64,000 nucleotides of DNA from Anaeromyces robustus (Eukaryota; Neocallimastigomycota; Neocallimastigomycetes; Neocallimastigales; Neocallimastigaceae), in contig MCFG01000100.1 of the NCBI GenBank assembly GCA_002104895.1, positions 1 through 64,000 on the forward strand. Direction: 5' to 3'. This document shows, piece after piece, positions 51,820 through 64,000 of this stretch. Numbering within the stretch: position 1 is the stretch's first letter; the number at the start of each line of letters is the position of its first letter. The position numbers and the translations under genes were made by a program. Under the pieces are notes generated by a model. That model had not been told where the DNA came from and did no database searches. It worked only from the letters and a program-made list of their open reading frames with translations.

Positions 51820-52062
51820 TTAATGCCAATTTTTACAATAATAATTATTATTATTATAATACAGAAAAAAAGAAAAAAAGAAAAAAGAAAAAGTAAAAAA
51901 AAAACAAAAACAAATTCATTCGGAATAGAAAAAAAAAAGTTAAAACAAAAAGAAAAAAAAAGTTAACAAAAAGAAAAAAGAAAAATAAATATTATATAAT
52001 TATATATTAATTAAAAGAAAAAAAATTAATATTTTTTATATTTTATTTTTAATATATATATA

Positions 52063-52102
52063 TATATATATATTTATTTATTTATTTATTTATTTATTAC
52101 AT

Positions 52103-52133
<31 letters not shown>

Positions 52134-52139
52134 TTACAT

Positions 52140-52170
<31 letters not shown>

Positions 52171-52176
52171 TTTTGT
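52063..52176. repeat. (TA)n followed by (TTTA)n microsatellite
   Basis: TTTA units broken twice by TTACA, giving three blocks with a shared internal boundary. Confidence 0.92.
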
Positions 52177-52987
52177 TTTTGTTTTTATTTTTTACAAAAA
52201 AAAAAAAAAAAATTTCAACCAACCGTCATCCTACAACAAAACAAAGACAAAAAAAGAAAAAAAAATTTTTTTTTTTATTCTATTTTCTATTTATTATTAT
52301 TATTAAAATTTTTTTTTTCTTTTAAACAATTTTAATCATTCAAAAATAAAAAACCATTATTTTTTATATATTATATAATATATTATAAATAAATATAATA
52401 TTATATATTCATATATATTAAATAATATATAACATTACATTTTATAATTTATGGATAATTTAAATAGAATGAAAATGAATACAAATACAAATTTTTATAT
52501 TAATTAAAATTTTGTATTCAATTTTATTTATGAATTTATCATAATATAAAAAAGTAATTTATTTAATATTAATATTATTAAAAAAATAATAATAAAAAAT
52601 AAGGAAAAATGATTTCTGTTAAACCAAAAATTTTTTAGTAGAACAGAATATCAAAAAAATAATCTATTATATTATATATATTATATTGTATTATATTGTA
52701 TTATATTATATTAATATAATATAATACAATAATAAGATTATTTAATAATTTAAATCAAAATTTTTTTAAAATAATTAATAAGAATAATAAATAATTCATA
52801 GGAATAATATTATTTAATTAACGAATTAACAATTGTTTTAAATAAAACAAAACAAAAAAAAATATATCAATATTTAATTTCATATTATTATAATATGATT
52901 AAAATATGATTATAATATGAATAAAGTTTTTTATTTCTTACTTTCTTTCTTTATACTAATTAATAATAATACAATAAAAAAAATTAT

Positions 52988-53019
<32 letters not shown>

Positions 53020-55514
53020 CGCCTTAAATTAAAAGGAAAAATAGATTTTTAGTTCATTTAATATAAATTAAATATATATTAAATGAATGGTAATACAAAA
53101 AAAAAAGAGTACAAAAAATAAATAAAAAAGGTACAAAAAAAGTTAACTTTTTTTTTATATTATTATTAATTATTTATTATCTTTTTCTTCTTTTTTATAT
53201 CAAATGATATGGCCTTATAACCTATAATAGAATAGAATTAAGGAAAATAAATCATTTATAAAATAATAATATATTATAATATTATTTTAATAATATTGCA
53301 TCCTATATATTATTTATAGTAAAAAAAATATTTTAACCTAAATAGTTTTTAGGTTATTTTTATAATAATAATAATAAAAAAAAAAAAAACAGAAATAAAA
53401 TTAAATAAATAAATTAATAAATAAATTAGTTCATATTCAATTAGTTAATTAAATAATTAAACTAATAATTTATAATTTATAGGTATTAAAACCAAAAAAT
53501 AAAAATTAATGGATATTTTAATTTCTTAAAATACCTTTTTTTTCTTTTTATTATTATTATTTTATTTTTTTATTCTAATTCATAAAAAATATATTGATTA
53601 TAAATAATAGTATATTAATTTTTCTGTATTTATTCTCATGATTAATTATTTTAATAATATTAAAATAAAATGAAAATTTACTTTGACCTTATTATTCTTA
53701 TTATTATTATTTTTTCTTTTTAGTATTATTATTTTATTTAGTATTATTATTCAATCTGATTTTTCAAATTTATTATTTGTATTTTACATTTGTATTATTG
53801 TTAAATTATTTCTTATATTAAAAATTAAAATATTTAGAAAATAGAAAAATCATCATTATATTCAAATTTATATAGTTTATTTATATTGAATAATAAATTA
53901 ATTATTATATACAATATACTCTAATTTATTTATATAATATATTATAATATATTAGAATATATTAATATTAAAAATAAAAATATATTTTTTTTTGGTGTGG
54001 GTAAAAAAAAATAATAATAAAATTTATTATTATTATTATTATATATATAAATATATATTATAATAATATATTTTTTATAATTTTTAATAATAAATAAGGT
54101 TTATTGATTCAAATAAAAAAAATTTTACAAACCTACCTTCCTACATTACACATTCCTACACATCACACCACACACCACACACCAACACCACATAACACTT
54201 TTTTAATATACACAAATAAAAATCAAAAAAAAAAAAAAAATTATCCTAAAAAAAATTATAAATAATAAATAATAGAATATTTTTTAAAAAAAAAGTTTAT
54301 TTATTATAAAAATTTTTTAATAGAATAGAATTTATTATATTATAATAATTAACTAATGAAAATGATGAATCATTTTTTAATTTATTATTTATTATTTTAT
54401 TATTTATCATTTTATATTTATTTATTATAGGTTAAAAAAAAATAAAATTTGAAAATAATCAATTTAAATTCTAATAAATAATAAAATAATAAAAATAATA
54501 ATAAATAATAAACTATTATAAAAAGAATTGAATCAAATAATAATAATAATAATAAACATTATATTAAAACAAAAAAAAAACAATCAATAATAATAATAAT
54601 AATAATGTTAAAGAATAGGTAATACTAAATTATAATAATACTAAAATAATAATATTAAAATAATAATAATAATTTTATCCTAAAAGTAAAAGATAAAAAT
54701 AATTTATTTTTTTTATTTATTAATTTTATTTATTAATTTTTTTTTTTCATGTTTTATATAAAAACAATAATCAAAAAAATAAATAGAATATATAAATCAA
54801 TAATTTCAAACTTTAATAATTAATAAAATAATAAATAAAAGAATTACATTATATAACATTCAAATAGAAAAAAAAATATTATTAATTAGAATTCCTAATT
54901 TTATTTTTTTTTAATTATAATTATTTTATTATAAATTTATTTTAAAATTTAAAATTTTAATTTATTCAATAGTATTTTACTTTTATTAAAAAATAAAACA
55001 TTTTTTTTTTTTAAAAAAACAATTTTAATTCGTATTTTTTATTATAATTTATAAAACATTATTATTACATTAAAATAAATACAAAAAAATAAAAAAAAAA
55101 TTGTTTATAAAATTTTCCAAATAAATAAAAAAGTTAATACAATACAAGTGGTTTTTTATTTTATTTCATTTATTAATAAACGGCCTAAAAAAAAAAAAGG
55201 GAAGAATGTATGTAAGAGGAAAAAAATAAATAAAATAATAAAAAAAATTTTTTTTTTAATCTTCTTTTTTTTTAAAAAAAAATTTAATTCTTTTTTTTTT
55301 TTTTTTAATATTATTCCTATTATTTAATTATTAATTTATGAATAATCTTTACTCATTCTATATAAGATAATATAATTTTAAATTAAATATAAAAAATAAT
55401 AAAAAATAAATATAAAAAAATAAAAAATATAAAAAATAAAAATAAAGGTTATCTTTTAATATATTCTATAATATTTAATTTATTATCTATATAAAAAATA
55501 ACATGTTTTTTTTT

Positions 55515-55551
<37 letters not shown>

Positions 55552-56411
55552 TTAATGATTGTTATTATTCTCATTATTCTTATTCTTATTTATTTATTTA
55601 TTAATGATAATCATAAAATAATATTAAAATAATAATAATATTAAATAATAATAATAAATTCTTTATTTTCTATTTAGTTTTTTCGTGTTACATGAAAAAG
55701 TTTTTTTTTTTCTTTTTTTTTAAACATGCCATGATACTCAATTTTAATTTCATTTTTTTTTTCATTATTTTCATTATTTTCATATTTTAATATTTTCATT
55801 TTTTATTTTTTATTATTTATTATTTATTATGATTATGATTTTTTATTCTCCAATACGGATTTTTTTTTTATTTATTATTATTATTATTAAAACATGAAGG
55901 ATAATAATAAGAAATTGAGAAAAATTAAAAAAAAAAACAATAAACAATAATAAATAATAAACAATAATAAATAAAATAATAAATAATAAATAAATAATAA
56001 TAATAAATAATTTCAATTATTTTTTTTTCTCCTTTTTTTTTTAAATTCTTTAATTTCAAAACGTTTTTTTTTTTTTTAAAAAAAAAAAAAAGTCAATGAT
56101 TTACACACACATTTCACACTCACACAAAGCACAAAAAAAAAAAAAAAAAGAAAAAAAAAGAAAAAAAAAGAAAATGAAAAAAAAAGTTTTTAATTATTAT
56201 TATTATTATTATTATTTTTTTTTCATATTTAATACTTGCGGTGTATAATTGATTTATTTATTTATTCATTTATTTATTTTATTAATATAAATATAATTTA
56301 TATTATTTAATTTGATTAATATTTAATTAATTAATTAATTAATTGTTTTTTTTTTTCTTTTTCATTTTTTTTTTCATTTTTAATAAATAAATTAAATATT
56401 TTATTAAAACT

Positions 56412-56443
<32 letters not shown>

Positions 56444-56820
56444 GTTAGTATTCAATTAACATAACACGACACAACAAAAAAACACTATTTTTCTCATCCT
56501 TGAAAAAAATAAAAACATAAAAGTTTTAATTTTTTTTTTTTACATTTCTCATTTTCATGTTTCATTAATCATTAAGTTCTTAATATAAAAAAATTTATAT
56601 AAGTTATTTATTTAAATGATTATTGATTCATTCATTAATTTTAAATAGGATAAATTTTTGAATTTTTTATTTTTTATTTGATTTGTTTACTTTCTGGAAA
56701 AATAAAAAAAAAACTTTTTTTTTTTTTATGTTAAGGTTATACAAATGTTTATTAAATTTTTTTACTTAAAAAATAAATAAAAATTATTTTATTTTATTTA
56801 AATAATTATTATATATATAA

Positions 56821-56930
56821 TATATTATTGAGTATATTATTAAATATATTATTAAATAAATTATTGAATATATTATTAAATACATTATTGAGTATATTAT
56901 TGAATATATTATTGAATATTTTTCAAATAT
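56821..56930. repeat. 12-bp minisatellite (ATTATTGAATAT)n
   Basis: About nine units, varying between GAATAT, GAGTAT, AAATAT and AAATAC in the second half. Confidence 0.88.
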
Positions 56931-57683
56931 ATTTCATTATATATATTAAAATTATGTTACAATGGAATTAATATATATTATATATAATAGAATAGAATAA
57001 GAATAATAAAAATTTTTATATTAGTTTATATTATAATATATTATTATTAATTAAATGATCATTAAAAAACAAATTAAAAAAATAAAAAATAATAAAATAA
57101 AAAATAAAAATACCATAAGAAAAGGGAAAAAAAAATTTTTTTAATAGAAAGAAAAGAAAAAAGAAAAAAGAATAAAAAAAAAAAGGAGAGGGGGGTTTAT
57201 TTTTTTTTATTTTATATTAAAAAAAATAAAAAATATTGTTTGATTTAATTATTTTTTTTTATTTAATTATTTAATTATTTATTTTAATATTATTTTTTAA
57301 TATTATTTTAATAATATATTTTATTTAATTATTATTATTATTAACTATTATTATTTAATTATTCTGTTTTTTGTTTAATGTTTTCTTTTTTCTTTTTCCT
57401 TTTTTTTTTTTTTTCACCGCCAATTCTATTTATTTATGATTTATTATAATTTAGATTAGAATACAAAAATATAAAAATATAAAAATACAAAAATTAAATA
57501 TTAAATTTTAATTTAATATTTTTTATTTTTAAATTAATCTAATAAAAGTAATAAAAGTAATATAAATATTTTTTTTTCCCTTTTACATTTAATTTCCTAA
57601 AATAATAATAAAAAGTAATAATAATAATTAAAAATAGGTTCTTTTTTATTTATTTATTAATAAGAATTAAAGAAAAAAGAAAA

Positions 57684-57803
57684 TAATATTTAATATTTAA
57701 TATTTAATATTTAGTATTTAATATTTAATATTTAATATTTTAATATTTTAATATTTAATATTTAATATTTAATATTTAATATTTAGTATTTAATATTTAA
57801 TTA
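57684..57803. repeat. Heptamer array (AATATTT)n
   Basis: About 120 bp of AATATTT units with occasional AGTATTT variants; a block with the AGTATTT variant is repeated within the array. Confidence 0.9.
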
Positions 57804-59875
57804 TTTAATATATTTTTATTTCTATTTATGTTACTTACACAACAAAATTTCCATAAATTAAAAGTCACACACACACACCTAACACACACCATTAATATAC
57901 AAAAAAAAATTTAAAGAATAATAATAGAATAATATAGAATAATATATAATAATATTTAATAATATTTAATAATATTTAATAATAATAATAATAATAGAAT
58001 AAATTCTAATTCAAATACAAATACAAATACAAACATTAATCAATTTCAATTTCAGTACACATACATTTACTCACACACAAATTGTTTTAGTTTAATGATT
58101 CTTATCATTCATAAATATATAATTAATAACATTTAACTTATATTTTTTTTTGTTTTTTTTTTTTGTTTCTCTATAAATAAAAATATTTTCTCATAAATTT
58201 CATATAAATTTATTTTAATTTAAATAAATTCCTTTTTTTTTTTTTTATTTTTTTTTTTTATTTTTTTTTATTTAAAACATTTTTACCATAAATGAACTTT
58301 ATTTTTTTTTTTTTTGTCATAATATCTTGATGATTATTGGTGTAAAAACAAATTTTTTTTTTTAATATTAATTAATATTTTAATAATTCATTATTTTTTA
58401 TATTTTTATTTAACATATAATAAAATATAATAAAATAAATTATAAAATAAAAAAATCCTATTTAATCATTGTATAATAAATTATTAAATAAATAAATATT
58501 ATATAATAGTTTTATAATATATTTTAATTATTATTAATCAATTTAAATTATTTATTTATTAATTTATTATTTATTATTTATTATCCTTTTTTTTTATACA
58601 TAATATATAATATATAATATATAATATATATAAAATATATTTTAAATTTTTTTGAAATTTTTTTTTTAATTTATTTATTATTAATTACAGTTTTTGTTTC
58701 TCTTTCCATTATTTTTCTTTTTTTTTTTTTTTTATTTATTTAAAAACTTTATATTACTTATTTTGATCTTTCATTTTTTTATATTATTAAATAATAAAAA
58801 TTCATCCTTTTTTTTTTTACTCTCTTTCTTTATTTCTCTCATTGTTTTAATTTTAATAATGGCCAAAGTATTTTATTAATTATTAATTATTCCATTTCTA
58901 TTATTATTATTATTATTATTATTAAAAATAATATTTATAAAAAAAATAGAAACAAAAAAAATTAATAATAATAATAATAATAATAAATATTAATTAAAAT
59001 AATCCATTACAAAATGAAAAAGTTAAAATAAATGAATTTAGCCTAATCCTATAATTAATTTAATTTAAAATTAAAAAAAAACATGAACACTAAATAAAAA
59101 AAACAAAACAATTTTTTGGCTTAAATTTTCAATGTTGAAATTTGTTTAATAAATAAATAAATAAAAAAACAGAAAAAAATAAAAAATAAAATTTCAAAGA
59201 TTCAAAAGATTCCTATTCAAATAAAAATACAATGAATTTCAAATGAATTTATTTATTTATGTTAATTTATTATAATAATAAAAAAACCAATAAATAAATA
59301 AAAAAAAAACAATAAAAAAAACAATAAAAGAAAAAAGGAAATTGCCATAAAAAGTTTTTGTTATAAATTAATCACAATTTTCATTTTTCATTTTTTATTT
59401 TTTATTTTTTATTATTATTTATATTAAAAAAATTTATTTATGAATTTAGCATGAATTCTATTCTATATTAAAATATAAAATTAAATGTTAAATATAATAT
59501 AATTATTATATTATTATATTTAAAAATAATTATTTAGGATCTTTTTTATTATGACTTTTATTTCTATTTCTATTCTTATTTCTATTTACTTTTTATTATA
59601 TTTTTATTTTCAATTGTTTTTTTTTTCTATTATTAAATTAAAATATTTATTTATTTACTTTATTATTCATTTACTTTATTATTTTATTAGTTAAGATATG
59701 AGTTTTATTATAATTTTATTTTAATGTTTTTTTTTATCATAGCATACCACCAAAGAAAAAAAGTTGGAATGTGCGTGTTTTTTTTTTTTTAATCTATTGC
59801 ATTTTAAAATTTAAAATTTAAATTTAAATAATAGATTTACATTTTTACATTTTTACATTTTATACATTTGAGTTA

Positions 59876-59917
59876 ATTTAATTTAATTTAATTTAATTTA
59901 ATTTAATTTAATTTAAT
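59876..59917. repeat. Pentamer array (AATTT)n
   Basis: About eight uninterrupted units of a 5-bp repeat. Confidence 0.92.
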
Positions 59918-62471
59918 AATTTAATATATTGTAATCTATTAAATAAAATAAAGTAAAATATAAAAAATATTAAGAATTAAAATTTATAATTATTTTTTTT
60001 TTAAACAATTAAACAATTAAAACATTTTATTTAAACAAAAATTTAAAAAAAAAAAATACAAAAAAAAAACTATTGAATAGTGAATATAAATAAATATGTT
60101 TATAATATATACAGTGATATATATTACAATATAATGCACAGTATATAATATATTAGGATAGAATAAAATGAATTTACAAATTAAATTTTACAAATTAAAA
60201 ATTAAATTTTACAAATTAAAAATTAAAAATTAAAAATTAAAAATTAAAATTAAAAAATTAAAAATTAAAATTATGAAAAAAAAAGAACAAGAAAATATAA
60301 AAAAAAAAAAAGAACAGAAAATATAAAAGAAATAAAGAAAAAAAAAATTGAAATGATGAATAAAAATAATTCAAAATTTTAAAAAAAATGATAATATAAT
60401 ATAAAAAACATTATATAAAACTATTTTTATATATTATAATATACTTATAATTAATAATTATTCTATTATTCTTTTCATATAAATTTTTATTTATTTTTTT
60501 TTTTCATTTGATCACCTTTTTTTTTTTTAATAAATAAATAAAATCAATTTTTTTTTTTTTTTTGGCGTCATGTCACACTTTTTTTAATTTTTTAATTTTT
60601 TGTTTATGCATTTTTTTCTAATATATAAGAAAAAAAAATTTTTTTTTTTTTTTAACACAAAAAATTTGAAAAAAAAAAAACACAATTAAACATAAAATTA
60701 AATATAAAAATATAAAATTAAATATAAAATTAAACATAAAATATAAAAATATAAAAATAAAATAAAATTTAAAATTAAAAAAATATGTAATTTCATTTTA
60801 TTATTTTAATTCTTTATGATTATTTTAATATTTAGATTTTATAGAATATAAAATAGAAAAATAATTTTTTTTAAAAAAAAAAAATAATGAAATTGAATAT
60901 AAAATAGAATATAAAATAGAATTTTTGAATTTTTTGAATTTAAAATTTAAAAAGAAAAAGAAAATAGCATTTTGTAGAATTGTATAGAATATAAATTTTA
61001 TTATAATTTAAAAATAAAATAAAGCATTTTACATTTTACATTTTTACATTTTTATTTTATTTTATTCTATATTATTTTATTTTAATTAGATTTTAATTAG
61101 ATTTTATTTTATTTTATTTTATTTTTAATTTTTAATTAGATTTAAAATTTTATTTATTTTTAATTATAATTGTATATAATTATAATTATATACAATTATA
61201 TCTAATTTCATTTTCTTTTTTTTTTTTTACTATTTATGTTTATAAGATTTAAAAAGTTTAATTATTTTATATTTTATAATTATATATTAAAGTAAAAAAA
61301 TAAAATAAAATCATAAAATAATATAAAAAAAAATAACAAATAATTATTAGTCTTTTTTTTTTTTTTTTAAACTATTATATAAAAAAAAAAGTTCACTTTT
61401 TAATTAATTATAGTGATTATAAAAACAAATAAGAATAATAAAAAATAAGAATAATAATAAAAATAAACTATTTTAAAAAAGAAATTGTAATAAATTGAAA
61501 TATTCAATAATATTTTTAATAATAATATTTTCAATAATAATATTAAATATTTTTAACTCACACACGCATTACTCATTACTCACACTCACACACTACTTTT
61601 TTTTTTTTTTTCTCTCTCTTTTTACATTTACATTGATTTTTATTTTATTTTATTTTATTTTATTTATTAAAATTTTCTTTTTTTTTTTTCATAATTAATT
61701 TAATTTATTATTAATTAAACTTTTTAACCTTTTGGTTTTAACTTGGTTTTAATATAAATATATTAAAAATCTTTGTATAGATGATATACAATATTATTTA
61801 TATCCTATATTATATATATTTATATCATATATTATGTATATATTATGAATAATATTGGTTTTATGGATAAAAAAAAAATAGCATCATGAATGACATAAAA
61901 AATTAATAATAATTTAATAATTAATAATTAATAATAAATAGAATATAAATATAAATTGTATAATATAATAATTTATTTATTTATTTATTTATATATTTAT
62001 ATATTCATTCATTTATTTATTTATTTATTCTGTTTAGTTTAGTTTTTACATTTTTCTTATTATGGATATAAAAATAAATATATTGAATATATATTAATAT
62101 AATATTGAAATCTAATCTAGAATTTAATACTATAATATATTACATTATATTGATATATATTAAACCTAATAATATTTAATATATTATTTTTATATTGTTA
62201 TATTGTATTATATTATGTAATATTTTTTTTTATTAAAAAAAAATAAATAAATAAAATATAAAATAAATAATAAATAATTAAAGAATAAAATAATAAAAAT
62301 AATTATTATTATTAAATAAAATAAATTCCTTATTATTTAAGCTTTTTTACTTTGTATAATAAATCAAAAGAAAAAAAAAATAGAAAAGAAAAAAAAATGT
62401 TAATTAATTTATTCCAAATGGATTACAATAGAACAAAAAAAAAAAAAGAGTTTAGTTTTAAACTTCATTTT

Positions 62472-62510
<39 letters not shown>

Positions 62511-63234
62511 TATTTTTTGTTTATTGTATTGTTTTTGTTTTTGTTTTACTTTTTTTTTTTTATTCTTTGTTTCTTTTTTTTTTATTTTTTTTTTTATGAA
62601 ATTATTTAATATAAAATGCTTTGTTCTAATTTTTCTAATTTTTCTATTTTTCATTTAATTTAATAATAGCATATGATGTTCATTGATCATTTTTTTTTTA
62701 TTTGTTTTTTTTTTGTTTGTTTTTCTGTTTTGCTTATAAAGTTTCCCTTTTTTAACATAAATATTATACATTTTACACATTTAATGAATATTTTAACCCT
62801 TTATTAATAACACACCACATAATATTAATAATAAAAAAGTGTGTTCCTTTTTTTTTTTTTTTATTATGATTATTCCATTATTTAATATTAAACTAACAAT
62901 AATACCACTACTATAATAATAATAATAATGAATAGCAATAATAATATTGTTATTATTAATTCATTTATATTATTCATTATTAAAAATAGAAAGGGAATAT
63001 AAAAAAAAACAATAAATAATTAATAAATAATTAATATGAAATAATTAAATAAAATATAATTTCATCATATTAATAAACCAAAAAAAAATACCTTTTTTTT
63101 TTTAATATAATTCTGTGTAAAAGTTAATATAAAATAAAACTTTTATAATAAATTTATTAAATATTGAAAAAAAAATAATAAATATAAACTTATTATTATA
63201 CTTTATTGTGAGTTTATTAAAAATTCTTTTTATT

Positions 63235-63335
63235 ATTATTATTAATAATATAATAATATAATAATATTATTATATTATTATTATTATTAATAATATAATA
63301 ATATAATAATATTATTATATTATTATTATATAATA
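63235..63335. repeat. Tandem palindromic AT repeat, 45-bp unit
   Basis: Two copies, 45 bases apart, of a unit whose left half (AATAATATAATAATAT) is the inverse of its right half around a central AATATT. It can form a cruciform or long hairpin. Confidence 0.75.
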
Positions 63336-63798
63336 AAATATTATTATTATTTAACTCTTTATTATTATTCATTATTTATTATTTCATATTTTATTATTTA
63401 ATTATTATTATTTAATTATTTAATTCCTTATATTTCTTATATTTATTATTATTATTAAACTTTTTTTATTAGAATTTTGATGATGATTTATGGATATTAT
63501 TAATTATAATAAATATAATATAGAATAAAATAATATAGAATAAAATAAATATTACAAAAATAAATGATAAAAAAAAAAAAACAAAAAAAAATTAAATTTT
63601 TTAATTCTATTATCCTTTCTATTATATTACAATTAATTTAGTTATATATAAGTTTTAATTTGTCTTTTCTATTAAATAATTTAAAAAGTATTATTATTAG
63701 ATATATAATAATATTTATATATCATAATATTTATAGTATAGAATTTGTAATTTTTTTTTTTTATATTATATTGTATTGAACCTTAATTAATAATAAAT

Positions 63799-63924
63799 TA
63801 ATTGATGGTTGATGGTTGATGGTTGATGTTTTGTCATAGAATAATAAATATAATAATAAATATAATCATAGAATAATAAATATAATAATAAATATAATAA
63901 TAAATATAATAATAAATATAATAG
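63799..63924. repeat. (TGATGGT)n then AT-rich 14-bp repeats
   Basis: Four TGATGGT units (63803-63829) are followed by AATAATAAATATAATA-type repeats carrying TCATAGAATAATAAAT twice. Confidence 0.88.
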
Positions 63925-64000
63925 GTGTTAATATATTTATATTGATATTTATATTTATATTTATATTATATAAAATTTTTTTTATTCTTTTTTTATATTT

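Larger units (their letters stand above)
43220..52062. other. AT-rich desert, no gene
   Basis: It includes GT-rich tracts (44680-44715, 45720-45751), a slightly GC-richer stretch at 46260-47095, AATAT repeats at 47118-47260, GGTTGGTTGG (48002-48020) and a CGTCA-containing island at 51797-51819. T-rich open frames at 43750-44046 and 47916-48119 are homopolymer artefacts. Confidence 0.6.
52177..64000. other. AT-rich desert to the end of the window, no gene
   Basis: No coding sequence or RNA gene was recognised. It contains CA-rich tracts (54129-54198, 56102-56132, 57864-57890, 58055-58080, 61556-61596), a 12-bp minisatellite, AATATTT and TTTAA arrays, GGCGTCATGTCACAC at 60564-60578, and a palindromic repeat at 63235-63335. 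Open frames at 58694-58879, 61495-61698 and 62352-62609 consist of Phe, Leu, Ile and Tyr from T-rich tracts and look non-coding. Confidence 0.6.

Noticed and set aside
59740-59775. T run followed by ATCATAGCATACCACC, similar to the retroposed tails at 22.1 and 43.1 kb
   Set aside because: Only about ten bases match, there is no AATAAA at the right distance and no target duplication.

Overview
This window looks like a scaffold piece from an extremely AT-rich eukaryote, most likely an anaerobic gut fungus (Neocallimastigomycota). The reasons are intergenic DNA made almost only of A and T with long homopolymers and short tandem repeats, AT-ending codons, Asn and Lys homopolymer tracts inside a protein, a FLYWCH/MULE-type transposase, and a very large intronless nonribosomal peptide synthetase (NRPS). 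Dictyostelid-like protists share some of these traits but normally have much denser genes. The assignment is an inference.

Layout. 1-636 is an empty AT-rich flank. 637-3816 is a full-length Mutator-like (MULE) DNA transposon in minus orientation. Its termini are built from 15-bp units, it is bounded by a 9-bp target duplication, and its transposase is broken by one frameshift in a homopolymer. 3826-4690 is a repeat-rich spacer with a perfect 28-bp inverted repeat and a 36-bp minisatellite. About 4692-5775 is a second, internally deleted copy of the same transposon, facing the first head to head. 6231-21026 is a single 4931-residue NRPS with the order C1-A1-T1-C2-A2-T2-C3-A3-T3-C4-A4-T4-C5. 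From 21027 to the end, about 43 kb, I find no gene. It holds tandem repeats, homopolymers and three short insertions with poly(A) tails and target duplications, at about 22.1, 42.7 and 43.1 kb.

The NRPS is the only intact gene and the main biological content. Module 1 is unusual: its condensation domain has lost the HHxxxDG motif and its adenylation domain has Ala where amino-acid-activating domains have Asp235, so it probably loads something other than an ordinary amino acid. Modules 2-4 look like amino-acid modules. There is no thioesterase or reductase; a terminal condensation domain (NHLITDG) probably releases the product. The T-C halves of modules 2-4 are almost identical in DNA, and A2 and A4 share long identical stretches outside their specificity pockets, so the gene shows strong internal recombination. 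No tailoring, transport, regulatory or phosphopantetheinyl transferase gene is in the window, so the product cannot be deduced.
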